From Rudaea sp. 3F27F6 (GTDB lineage: Bacteria; Pseudomonadota; Gammaproteobacteria; Xanthomonadales; Rhodanobacteraceae), in contig NZ_SCNG01000001.1 of assembly GCF_005503555.1 (NCBI RefSeq), forward strand, positions 310,001 through 374,000: a DNA stretch of 64,000 nucleotides. Direction: 5' to 3'. Shown here one piece after another: positions 56,459 to 64,000 of the stretch. The first letter of the stretch is position 1. Each line of letters opens with the position of its first letter. Both the position numbers and the translations under genes were made by a program. The notes under the pieces are model-generated. The model saw nothing but the letters and a program-made list of their open reading frames with translations, made no database searches and had not been told where the DNA came from.

Positions 56459-57382
56459 TCACAGAGGTGCGATTGTCTGCGTCGCCGCACCGTTCGTCGT
56501 GTTGCCGGCAACATAATTGTTGCCGAACGAAACCGTCTGACCGCCCACGGCCGTGATACCGCCGCCGTTGCCGGTGATCTGCAGATTGGACATATACACC
56601 GTCCCATTCGTGCCGGAATAAACGCCCCAGCTGATGTTGGACGCAATCGTGCTGCTTTCCAGACTCATGACCGCCGCGCGCGAGTCGGCCGAGCCCGCAT
56701 TGAACGCCACGGCGGAGTTACCCGTCGCAACGCAGTTGCGCGCCGTCGCAGTCACACCGCCGCCAATGCGCAGGCCGCGCAGATTTCCTTCCATGGTCAC
56801 ATCGGTCAACGTGGCCGTCGCGGTTGCCGATGAGCCCGGCGCAACGAACACCGCTCCACCGGTGTTGCTCAGCAGCTTGGTATGGCTGACATAAAGCGCA
56901 TTCGTCGTGCCTGTCGTAGGCGCGAAATTAATGCCTTGCTGAGTAAACCCGTAGATATTGCTGTTCTCGACGTGCAGCGCCGCTCCAGCGAGGAAGTTGA
57001 CGCCGTTGAGGCCGGTGCCGAGGCCGTTGATGTCGAGATTGCGCAGGACCACCACGTCGTTCGCACCCGCGTTGACGACGATGCCGTTGGTGCCCGAAAC
57101 GAGCACGCCGGCGATGCTGCCGCCGCTGCCGTCGATCGTGATCGCCTTGGTGATCGTGACCGCGCCGAAGCCGCCCGGATCGAGCACGTTGATCTCGCCG
57201 CTCGCCGCCGTCTTCGAAATCGCTCCGGCGAACGTCTTGCACGGCGCCGTTCTGCTGCATGGATTGGCATCGTCGCCGACGCCGGAAACCCAGGTCCTTG
57301 TCGCCTGCGCGTGAACCTGTGCGGCGGCGAACATACAAAAAAGAAGCAACGACAGTTTCTTGAACCAGTTCAGTCCGTTCAT
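56459..57382 (-). CDS. Exported right-handed beta-helix repeat protein
   Basis: 307 residues from the ATG at 57382, preceded by AGGGGA. Signal peptide (LSLLLFCMFAAAQVHA). TWVSGVGDDANPCSRTAPCK is the usual opening of this family, followed by parallel beta-helix coils (ITIDGSGGSIAGVLVSGTNG, VVLRNLDINGLGTGLNGVNF). Resembles pectate-lyase-fold secreted proteins common in proteobacteria; no catalytic residues can be named. The 265-base gap to the propeller gene and the region to 57565 hold no clear feature. Confidence 0.75.
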   Translation of the reverse strand: MNGLNWFKKLSLLLFCMFAAAQVHAQATRTWVSGVGDDANPCSRTAPCKTFAGAISKTAASGEINVLDPGGFGAVTITKAITIDGSGGSIAGVLVSGTNGIVVNAGANDVVVLRNLDINGLGTGLNGVNFLAGAALHVENSNIYGFTQQGINFAPTTGTTNALYVSHTKLLSNTGGAVFVAPGSSATATATLTDVTMEGNLRGLRIGGGVTATARNCVATGNSAVAFNAGSADSRAAVMSLESSTIASNISWGVYSGTNGTVYMSNLQITGNGGGITAVGGQTVSFGNNYVAGNTTNGAATQTIAPL

Positions 57383-57565
57383 GGCAAATCCCCTGAAAAG
57401 TGAGTTGAGCGCCGAGACAGCGAGGCCGTACGACCTACGAGTAACGTACACAGAATGCCGGGCAGCCCCACAGCCCATCGGCGGCGCGGAGATATACCAC
57501 TTTTCAGGGTTGGAATACCGAACTTCCGCCACGTTTCCGGAAGATTCCACAATCCCCTAACACGA

Positions 57566-59125
57566 CTACCGTGCCTGCGGCAGCGGCGAGTCCACTCCGA
57601 TGGCCTTCGCCTCGGGCAGTTCTTTGGCCTGCCATCCGCCGCCGAGCGCCTTGATCAGGGCGATGCTGTCGTTGTAGCGCGTGCCGAGCAGGGTAATCGC
57701 CGTGCGTTCGTTACTGTAGGCCGTGTTCTGCGCCGTGATGACGTTGAGGTAGCTGACGATGCCGGCGCGGTACTGGTTGATCGCGATCGCGAGCGCCTGC
57801 TCGGCGAGCTTGACCGCCTCGTCCTGCGCCTGCGCTTCCTGCTCGAGGATGCGCAGCGCCGCGATCTGGTCTTCGACGTTCTGAAACGCGGCCAGCGACA
57901 CCTGGCGGTAGTTCGCCACCGCCGCGTCATAGCCCGCGCGCGCTTGCGCCGTCTGCGCGCGCCGCGCGCCGCCGTCGAACAGCGTTTCGGCGATCTTCGG
58001 GCCGATCGACCAGTAGCGGCTCGGCGCTTCGAGCAATTTCGACCAGGACGAATTGGAATAGCCGCCGGTCGCCGACAAGGTCAGCGACGGAAACCACGCG
58101 GCGGTCGCGACGCCGATCTGGGCGCTGGCCTGCGCCGCCTGGCGTTCGGCGACGGCGACGTCGGGGCGGCGTTCGAGCAGGACCGACGGCAGTTCGAGCG
58201 GAATCTTCGGCGGATCGGCCTTGAGCGATTTCGCTGCGAGGGAAAACTGCGCCGGCGCCTTGCCGACCAGCACGGCGATCGCGTGTTCGTACTGCGCGCG
58301 TGCGACGCCGAGATCGATCGCCTGCGCCTGCGCGCTTTTCAGCTGGGTCTGCGCCTGCACCACGTCCGAGCGCGCGGCGACGCCGACGTTGTATTGGTTC
58401 TGGGTCAGATCCAGGGCTTTCTGGTAAGCCGCTACCGTGTCGTCGAGCAGGCGCTTCTGCTCGTCGGCGATGCGCAACTGGAAATACGTCTGCGCGAGAG
58501 TCGCCTGCAGCGACAGGCGCGTGTTCGCGAGCGTCGCCGCGCTCGCCTGCGCGCTGGCGACGTCGCCCTCGACCGTGCGCCGCACGCTGCCCCAGAGGTC
58601 GGGCTCCCAAGTCGCCGAGATCGGCAACTGGTACGAATTGGTGTAGCCCTTGCCCGCCGCGACCGTGCCGCCGGTGACCGTACCGCCGCCGCTGGTGCTG
58701 TAGCGGCCGGTGCGTGTCGCGGAAAGGTTCGCCGTGACGGTCGGCAGGAAGCTCGCGCGCGCGCCCGACACGAGCGCGGAAGCCTGGCGGTACTGCGCCT
58801 CGGCCTGCTTGAGGCTCTGGTTCGACACGTCGACCTGCTTCATCAGGTCGTTGAGCTCCGCATCGGCGAAGACCTCCCACCAGGCGCCGCGCTCGACCGT
58901 GTCGCCGGGCTGCGCCGGCTTCCAGCCGGCCTGCTCTTTCCAGGCGTCGTCTTTGTATGCGTCCGTGCCCGGCACGTCGGGCTTCTTGTAGTCCGGCCCG
59001 ACGGCGCAGCCCGACAGCACGACCGCGAGTGCGGACGTGCAGAGCATGCAAAGCGCTTTCGTAGACTTTGCGCGTTTTATCCAATTTGCGGCCATGACGC
59101 TCTTCGATGTTTCCTGATGGGTCAT
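57566..59125 (-). CDS. RND-type outer-membrane factor (NodT/OprM family lipoprotein)
   Basis: 519 residues from the ATG at 59125, which overlaps the RND permease stop (ATGA). Lipobox LSGC near residue 40, VGPDYKKPDVP directly after it, then the two outer-membrane efflux repeats (SWEPDLWGSVRRTVEGDVAS-type WEPDLWG, LFDGGARRAQ). It is the exit channel for the pump. A longer open frame runs upstream through the permease gene in another reading frame and is not real. Confidence 0.93.
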   Translation of the reverse strand: MTHQETSKSVMAANWIKRAKSTKALCMLCTSALAVVLSGCAVGPDYKKPDVPGTDAYKDDAWKEQAGWKPAQPGDTVERGAWWEVFADAELNDLMKQVDVSNQSLKQAEAQYRQASALVSGARASFLPTVTANLSATRTGRYSTSGGGTVTGGTVAAGKGYTNSYQLPISATWEPDLWGSVRRTVEGDVASAQASAATLANTRLSLQATLAQTYFQLRIADEQKRLLDDTVAAYQKALDLTQNQYNVGVAARSDVVQAQTQLKSAQAQAIDLGVARAQYEHAIAVLVGKAPAQFSLAAKSLKADPPKIPLELPSVLLERRPDVAVAERQAAQASAQIGVATAAWFPSLTLSATGGYSNSSWSKLLEAPSRYWSIGPKIAETLFDGGARRAQTAQARAGYDAAVANYRQVSLAAFQNVEDQIAALRILEQEAQAQDEAVKLAEQALAIAINQYRAGIVSYLNVITAQNTAYSNERTAITLLGTRYNDSIALIKALGGGWQAKELPEAKAIGVDSPLPQAR

Positions 59126-62100
59126 ACGACGGGCTCCGGCGTGGAACCGGGCGGTGCGTGATAGACGCGCGCCCAGATGCGCTTGCACCACAAGCGGAAC
59201 CGGTCGAGATAGAGGTACACCACGGGCGTGGTGTACAGAGTCAAAAGCTGGCTGACGATGAGGCCGCCGACGATGGAAATGCCGAGCGGCTTGCGCATCT
59301 CGCTGCCTTCGCCATAGCCGATCGCAAGCGGCAGCGCGCCGAGCATCGCCGCCATCGTCGTCATCATGATCGGGCGGAAGCGCAGCTTGCAGGCCTGGAA
59401 CACCGCGTCGCGCGCCGACATGCCCTGATGGCGCTCGGCGTCGAGGGCGAAGTCGATCATCATGATCGCGTTCTTCTTGACGATGCCGATCAGCAGGATC
59501 ACGCCGATGAAAGCGATCACGGTGAACTGAGTCTGGCAGACGAGCAGAGCGAAGATCGCGCCGACGCCGGCCGACGGCAGCGTCGACAGGATCGTCAGCG
59601 GGTGCACGTAGCTCTCGTAGAGCACGCCGAGCACGATGTAGATCGTGATCAGCGCGGCGAGGATCAGGAACGACTGATCGCCCTGCCCCTGCGCGAACGC
59701 GCGTGCATTGCCGGCAAAGCCACCGTGGATCGACGTCGGCACGCCGACGCGCGACATCGTGCGCTCGATCGCGTCCGAGGCCTGCGACAGGCTCACGCCG
59801 TCGGCGAGGTTGAACGAAATCGTCGTCGATACGAACTGGCCCTGGTGATTGACCGCAAGCGGCGTCGTGCCTAGGCCGTAGCTCGCGAACGACGACAGCG
59901 GCACCATCTTGCCCAAGGTGCTCTGTACGTAAATGTCCTTGAGCGAATCGGGATTCTGCAGAAACTGCGGCGCCAGCTGCATTACGACGAAATACTGATT
60001 GAGTTCCGTGTAGATGTTCGAGACGTTGCGCTGCGCGAACGCATCGTTGAGCGCGTTGTCGATCGCCTGCGTGGTGATGCCGAGCCGGGCCGCGGTCGCA
60101 CGGTCGAAAGTCAACGCGGTTTCCAGACCCTTGGCGGCCTGATCGGAATTGACGTCGACCAGCTCGGGCATCTGCTGAAACGCCTGATTGATCTTCTCCG
60201 ACCAGTTGCGCAGCTCGTCGAGGCTGTCGCTCTGCAATGTGTACTGATAGGTCGAATTGCTTTGCCGGCCGCCGGTGCGGATGTCCTGCGCCGGCTGCAG
60301 GAACAACTGCGCGCCGGCAACGTCGGAGAGCTTGCCGCGCAGCCGGCTGATCACCGCGTCGGCACCGATGCCGCGTTCGGACAACGGCTTCAGCGCCGCG
60401 TAGACGAAGCCGCCGTTGCGCTGACCACCGCCGGTGAAGCTGACCACGTTCTGCACCGCCGGATCGGCCTTCACGATCTTGGTGAAATCGGTCATCTTCT
60501 GCGACATGAGCTGGAACGAAATGCTCTGGTCGGCCTGCACGCCGCCGACGATAAAGCCCGTGTCTTCGGTCGGGAAGAAACCCTTCGGCACGATGACGTA
60601 GAGATAGACGTTGAGGCAGACCGTGGCGAGCAATACGAACATCATCAGCAAAGGCCGCGTGAGCGCCCAAGTCAGCGTGCGCTCGTACGTGCGCAGCATC
60701 GCGGCGAAGGCGTTCTCGCTGTAGCGGAAGAAGCGCCCGGGTTCCTTGTTCGGCTCGTGGCGCAGGAAGCGCGAGCACATCATCGGCGTCGTCGTCAGCG
60801 ACACGGCGAGCGAAACCAGGATCGACACCGACAGCGTGATCGAGAACTCGCGGAAATAGCGGCCGACGAGCCCGCCCATCAGCAGGATCGGGATGAACAC
60901 CGCGATCAGCGACAGCGACATCGACAACACGGTGAAGCCGACCTCGCGCGCGCCGAGCAGCACGGCCTGCATGCGCGACATGCCGGCTTCCATGTGACGC
61001 GAAATGTTCTCGAGCACGACCACCGCATCGTCGACGACGAAACCGGTCGCCACAGTCAACGCCATCAACGAGAGAATGTCGAGACTGAAGCCGAACAGAT
61101 ACATCGCGCTGAACGTGCCGATCAGCGATACCGGCACCGCGACCGCCGGAATCAGGGTCGCGCGCCAATTGCGCAGAAACACGAAGACAACGAGGATCAC
61201 CAGGATCACCGCGATGATCAGCGTGGTCTCGACGTCGCGCAGCGAAGCGCGGATCGTGTTGGTACGATCGACCGCTACCTCGACATCGATGTCAGCCGGA
61301 ATCGCCGCGCGCAGCTGCGGCAGCATGGCGCGGACGCGGTCGATGGTCTCGATGATGTTCGCGTTCGGCTGCTTGATCACCTGGATGATCACCGCCGGCA
61401 CTCCGTTGAACAGGCCCTGGTTGCGGATGTCCTGCACGCCGTTGCTTACGTTCGCCACGTCCGACAAGCGCACCGGCGCGCCGTCTTTCCAGGTGACGAT
61501 GAGGTTCCGGTACGGCGCCGCGTCGAGACCGAGCTGATCGTTGGTGTAGATCTGCCAGTGTTTCTCGCCTTCCTCGACGTAGCCCTTCGGCCGGTTCGCA
61601 TTCGCGTTCTGCAACGCGATGCGGATCGTGTCGAGCGCGATGCCGTACTTGTTCAACGCGGCGGGATTGATGTCGACACGCACCGCCGGCGCAGTCGCGC
61701 CGTTGATCGACGCCTGGCCGACGCCCTCGATCTGCGAGATCTTCTGCGCGACGACATTCGAGGCTGCGTCGTAGATCTGGCCCGTCGTCAGCGTCTTCGA
61801 CGTCATCGCGATGATCATGATCGGCGAGTCGGCCGGATTGATCTTGCGATAGGTCGGATTGGTCGGCACGCTCGGCAACTGCGCAAGCGCCGCATTGAGC
61901 GCCGCTTGCACGTCGCGCGCCGCGCCGTCGATGTCGCGCGACAGATCGAACACCAAGGTGATACGCGAATTGCCGAGCGAAGACGACGAAGTCATCTCAG
62001 TCACCCCGGCGATGCGGCCGAGCTGACGTTCGAGCGGCGTCGTCACCGAAGTCGACATCGTCTCCGGACTCGCGCCGGGCAGCGACGCCGACACCGACAC

Positions 62101-62241
62101 CGCGGGAAAATCCACCTGCGGCAACGGCGACACCGGCAACAGCGAAAACGACACCATACCGGCCAGGGCGATGCCGATCGTCAGCAAAGTCGTCGCGACG
62201 GGGCGCTTGATGAACGGTTCGGAGAGGCTGGTGAGTCTCAT
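59122..62241 (-). CDS. RND multidrug efflux permease (MdtC-like)
   Basis: 1039 residues, full length. HAE1-type RND: FIKRPVATTLLTIGIALAG, SLLPVSPLPQVDFPAVSVSA at the start, the TM4 motif GFVVDDAVVVLENISRH near 400 with the proton-relay Asp pair, and [20 protein letters not shown] near the C-terminus. The sequence is closer to MdtB/MdtC than AcrB. In MdtABC both permeases form a heterotrimer. The second permease is upstream, beyond a large repeat. A CCTTCTCCCG repeat lies directly before its ATG. Confidence 0.93.
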   Translation of the reverse strand: MRLTSLSEPFIKRPVATTLLTIGIALAGMVSFSLLPVSPLPQVDFPAVSVSASLPGASPETMSTSVTTPLERQLGRIAGVTEMTSSSSLGNSRITLVFDLSRDIDGAARDVQAALNAALAQLPSVPTNPTYRKINPADSPIMIIAMTSKTLTTGQIYDAASNVVAQKISQIEGVGQASINGATAPAVRVDINPAALNKYGIALDTIRIALQNANANRPKGYVEEGEKHWQIYTNDQLGLDAAPYRNLIVTWKDGAPVRLSDVANVSNGVQDIRNQGLFNGVPAVIIQVIKQPNANIIETIDRVRAMLPQLRAAIPADIDVEVAVDRTNTIRASLRDVETTLIIAVILVILVVFVFLRNWRATLIPAVAVPVSLIGTFSAMYLFGFSLDILSLMALTVATGFVVDDAVVVLENISRHMEAGMSRMQAVLLGAREVGFTVLSMSLSLIAVFIPILLMGGLVGRYFREFSITLSVSILVSLAVSLTTTPMMCSRFLRHEPNKEPGRFFRYSENAFAAMLRTYERTLTWALTRPLLMMFVLLATVCLNVYLYVIVPKGFFPTEDTGFIVGGVQADQSISFQLMSQKMTDFTKIVKADPAVQNVVSFTGGGQRNGGFVYAALKPLSERGIGADAVISRLRGKLSDVAGAQLFLQPAQDIRTGGRQSNSTYQYTLQSDSLDELRNWSEKINQAFQQMPELVDVNSDQAAKGLETALTFDRATAARLGITTQAIDNALNDAFAQRNVSNIYTELNQYFVVMQLAPQFLQNPDSLKDIYVQSTLGKMVPLSSFASYGLGTTPLAVNHQGQFVSTTISFNLADGVSLSQASDAIERTMSRVGVPTSIHGGFAGNARAFAQGQGDQSFLILAALITIYIVLGVLYESYVHPLTILSTLPSAGVGAIFALLVCQTQFTVIAFIGVILLIGIVKKNAIMMIDFALDAERHQGMSARDAVFQACKLRFRPIMMTTMAAMLGALPLAIGYGEGSEMRKPLGISIVGGLIVSQLLTLYTTPVVYLYLDRFRLWCKRIWARVYHAPPGSTPEPVV

Positions 62242-62253
62242 GCGTCCGCCCTT

Positions 62254-62295
62254 CCTTCTCCCGCCGGGAGAAGGTGCCCGAAGGGCGGATGAGGG
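62254..62295 (-). repeat. CCTTCTCCCG..CGGGAGAAGG repeat in the leader of the RND gene
   Basis: Single unit of the family seen twice between nrdA and nrdB. Read on the minus strand, the repeat supplies GGGAGAAGGAAGGG about 11 bases before the permease ATG at 62241, so it may now serve as its ribosome binding site. Confidence 0.75.
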
Positions 62296-62400
62296 AAGAG
62301 CATCGCAATATCCGATGGCGCTTGGAGGTTGCGCTGTTCTGCTCTCAATTGCTCCGGCTTGTTTGCCGCTGAGGAATGAAAAGCGCCTGCGCGAGCCAGA

Positions 62401-63088
62401 GCTTCCACTCGTCCTGCGGACGAGCGGCTTACTTTCTCTGCTCGTGCAGAGAAAGTAAGCAAAGAGACACGCCCCAGAACATTGCGCCCTGCGCGCATCC
62501 TGCGCTCCGGGTCCGCGTCAGCGGCCGGGTTCCGTTGACTGCACGTCCGTGTGCAGGCAACGGAATCGGCGCGATCCATCGCGCCGACCCTGCGGGCCTT
62601 TTCGTCCGCTGCCACCGCAATGTAATGGGGACCCGGAGAAGCCAGAGCAGCGCGCTTCGTGCGCGCCAAAGCGACAGCCACCTTCGTAGGTACGGTTTTT
62701 GATCCGTCTTTTGATCTCGGGTCCCCGTCAGCCGCGGCGAGGGCATGACGGACTCGCCCGCTAGGGTCGCGCGCAGGATGCGCGCGAGTTCGCGAATGGA
62801 CACGGATGTCCATCGAGCGAACCCCGGCATGACCTCGCGCACCCGTAGCGCGCAGCGCGGAGGGCGCGGCTCCCGGGGCGGCGTTTCTTTGGTTACTTTC
62901 TTGTCGCTGCTGACAAGAAAGTGACCCGCTCGTCCAAAGGACGAGTGGAAGCCTTGCTCTTAAAGAAAAACAAAAAAGCAAAGTCACTGGATGACCAGCC
63001 CTACGGCTGTTGAGAGCCCCGCTAAGAGCACGCGGGAATGACGGGCAGAGACAGAAGCTGGATTCCCGCTTTCGCGGGAATGACGAGC
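62401..63088 (-). repeat. Large hairpin-array repeat, copy E, between the two RND permease genes
   Basis: About 690 bp, same orientation as copies C and D. Hairpins: CTCGTCC/GGACGAG (62408-62424 and 62929-62945), ACTTTCTCTGC/GCAGAGAAAGT on the left, ACTTTCTTGTC/GACAAGAAAGT on the right, and a TTCCGTTG..CAACGGAA stem near 62535. The central CCCTTCGGG block is altered here. The right end holds GATGACCAGCCCTACGGCTG, like copy D. Together with the repeat at 62254 it fills the 940-base gap between genes that are normally adjacent. Confidence 0.9.
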
Positions 63089-63095
63089 AAAAAAA

Positions 63096-63130
63096 GAGCG
63101 AAAGCCGGGCGCGATGAATCACGCCCCCAC
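63096..63130 (-). repeat. Half unit of the GTAGGGG / CGCGCCCGGCT repeat, inverted
   Basis: GAAAGCCGGGCGCGATGAAT followed by CACGCCCCCACAAAG is an inverted, partial relative of the palindrome after metE. It lies between copy E and the end of the MdtB-like gene. Confidence 0.5.
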
Positions 63131-63184
63131 AAAGAGAGCCGCCCTCCCTCAACAAGAGAGAAGAAGACAAAGCAGCGCAGCCAG

Positions 63185-64000
63185 TCATGCGTGCGCCCCC
63201 TCAGCCGCCTCGTCGCCACCAAAGCGCTTCGACAACTTCTGCTGCAAGCGATCGAACGCCAGATAAATCACTGGCGTCGTGAACAAGGTCAGCATCTGCG
63301 ACACGATCATGCCGCCGACGATCGTGATGCCGAGTGGATGGCGCAGTTCCGAGCCGACGCCGGTGCCGAGCATCAGCGGCAGCGCACCGAACAAAGCGGC
63401 CAGCGTGGTCATCAGAATCGGGCGGAAGCGCAGCAGACAGGCCTGATAGATCGCCTCGCGCGGCGCCATGCCCTGGTTGCGCTCGGCGTCGAGGGCGAAG
63501 TCCACCATCATGATCGCGTTTTTCTTGACGATGCCGATCAGCAGAATGATGCCGATGATGCCGACGATGCCGAGATCGCTGCGCGCGACCATCAGCGCGA
63601 GCAGCGCGCCGATACCGGCCGACGGCAATGTGGAAAGGATCGTGATCGGATGGATGAAGCTCTCGTAGAGCACGCCAAGAACGATGTACATCGTCACGAT
63701 CGCGGCGAGGATCAGCAGCACCGTGTTGGTCAGCGACGCCTGGAAGGCAAGCGCCGCGCCTTGGAATTGGGTATCGATGCTCGCCGGCAGACCCAGTTCC
63801 TTCTCGGTCTGCTTGATCGCCTCGACCGCCGCGCCGAGCGAAGCACCGGGAGCGAGATTGAACGAAATCGTCGTCGCCGGGAACTGGCCGATGTGGCTGA
63901 TCAACAGCGGCCCCGTGCGTTCGCTCAAGCGTGTAATCGTCGATAGCGGCAACTGCGCACTCTCGATCGCCGCCGCGGTCGTGCCGCTGGAAACGCCGGG
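63185..64000 (-). CDS. RND multidrug efflux permease (MdtB-like), 5' end outside the window
   Basis: The C-terminal 271 residues; the frame is open to the right edge, so the start and most of the protein lie beyond it. Diagnostic C-terminal RND segments: [25 protein letters not shown] TM region, [36 protein letters not shown], and the end [20 protein letters not shown]. The sequence is related to the downstream MdtC-like permease but distinct. A membrane fusion protein gene (MdtA-like) is expected beyond the window. Confidence 0.92.
   Translation of the reverse strand, partial: PGVSSGTTAAAIESAQLPLSTITRLSERTGPLLISHIGQFPATTISFNLAPGASLGAAVEAIKQTEKELGLPASIDTQFQGAALAFQASLTNTVLLILAAIVTMYIVLGVLYESFIHPITILSTLPSAGIGALLALMVARSDLGIVGIIGIILLIGIVKKNAIMMVDFALDAERNQGMAPREAIYQACLLRFRPILMTTLAALFGALPLMLGTGVGSELRHPLGITIVGGMIVSQMLTLFTTPVIYLAFDRLQQKLSKRFGGDEAAEGAHA

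Noticed and set aside
57566..61168. A 1200-codon frame that appears to fuse the outer-membrane factor to upstream sequence
   Set aside because: The extra 680 codons lie over the RND permease gene in another frame. The real start is the ATG at 59125 with an ATGA overlap.

Overview
The window is GC-rich chromosomal DNA from a gammaproteobacterium, most probably of the Xanthomonadales (Lysobacterales). This rests on the gene set and order: a SUF system headed by its own Rrf2 regulator, a DUF2066 gene divergent from purM-purN, an hda / AI-2E-type permease / CDP-alcohol transferase run, amgK-murU, murA, ibaG, and kdsD-kdsC-lptC-lptA-lptB. No rRNA, tRNA, CRISPR array, transposase, integrase or phage gene was seen.

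Layout. 0-3.6 kb: suf operon on the minus strand (sufR, sufB, a 66-residue ORF, a GNAT acetyltransferase, sufC running off the left edge). 3.8-8.5 kb: S41 peptidase, Lrp/AsnC regulator, 14-TM MFS exporter and divergent LysR regulator. 8.7-13.3 kb: half copy of a large repeat, a cobalamin riboswitch, then nrdA and nrdB. 13.8-19.5 kb: tripartite MFS efflux system (TolC-like lipoprotein, EmrA-like, EmrB-like) with a siderophore-interacting flavoprotein and a TetR gene. 19.5-24.4 kb: S9 dipeptidyl-peptidase and TetR gene, divergent from a DUF885 metallopeptidase across an operator-like palindrome region. 24.5-32 kb: YbdK ligase, BON protein, DUF2383 protein, metallothionein, lipoprotein, an AI-2E permease fused to a GAF domain, and a YqjD/YqjE-like envelope trio. 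32.2-35 kb: second cobalamin riboswitch and metE. 35-50 kb: outer-membrane protein, amgK-murU, hda, permease, CDP-alcohol transferase, DUF2066, purMN, DUF3108, murA, ibaG, kdsD. 49.5-52.1 kb: kdsC-lptCAB. 52.1-57.5 kb: accessory genes (membrane glycosyltransferase-like, yeast-type cytosine deaminase, beta-propeller protein, beta-helix protein). 57.5-64 kb: outer-membrane factor and two RND permeases (MdtBC-like), the second cut by the right edge.

The two cobalamin riboswitches control the B12-independent enzymes NrdAB and MetE, which suggests that B12-dependent counterparts (NrdJ, MetH) are encoded elsewhere and preferred when B12 is present. Many other genes serve envelope building (murA, amgK-murU, kdsD, kdsC, lptCAB) or efflux.

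The most unusual feature is a family of dispersed non-coding elements of about 0.65-0.79 kb: four long copies and one half copy in 64 kb. Each is almost wholly a string of short hairpins. Their arms differ between copies but stay complementary, so structure rather than sequence is conserved. One copy has near-perfect 85-bp terminal inverted repeats. Two copies lie inside gene sets that are normally contiguous (kdsD|kdsC and the two RND permeases). I see no protein that would mobilise them.
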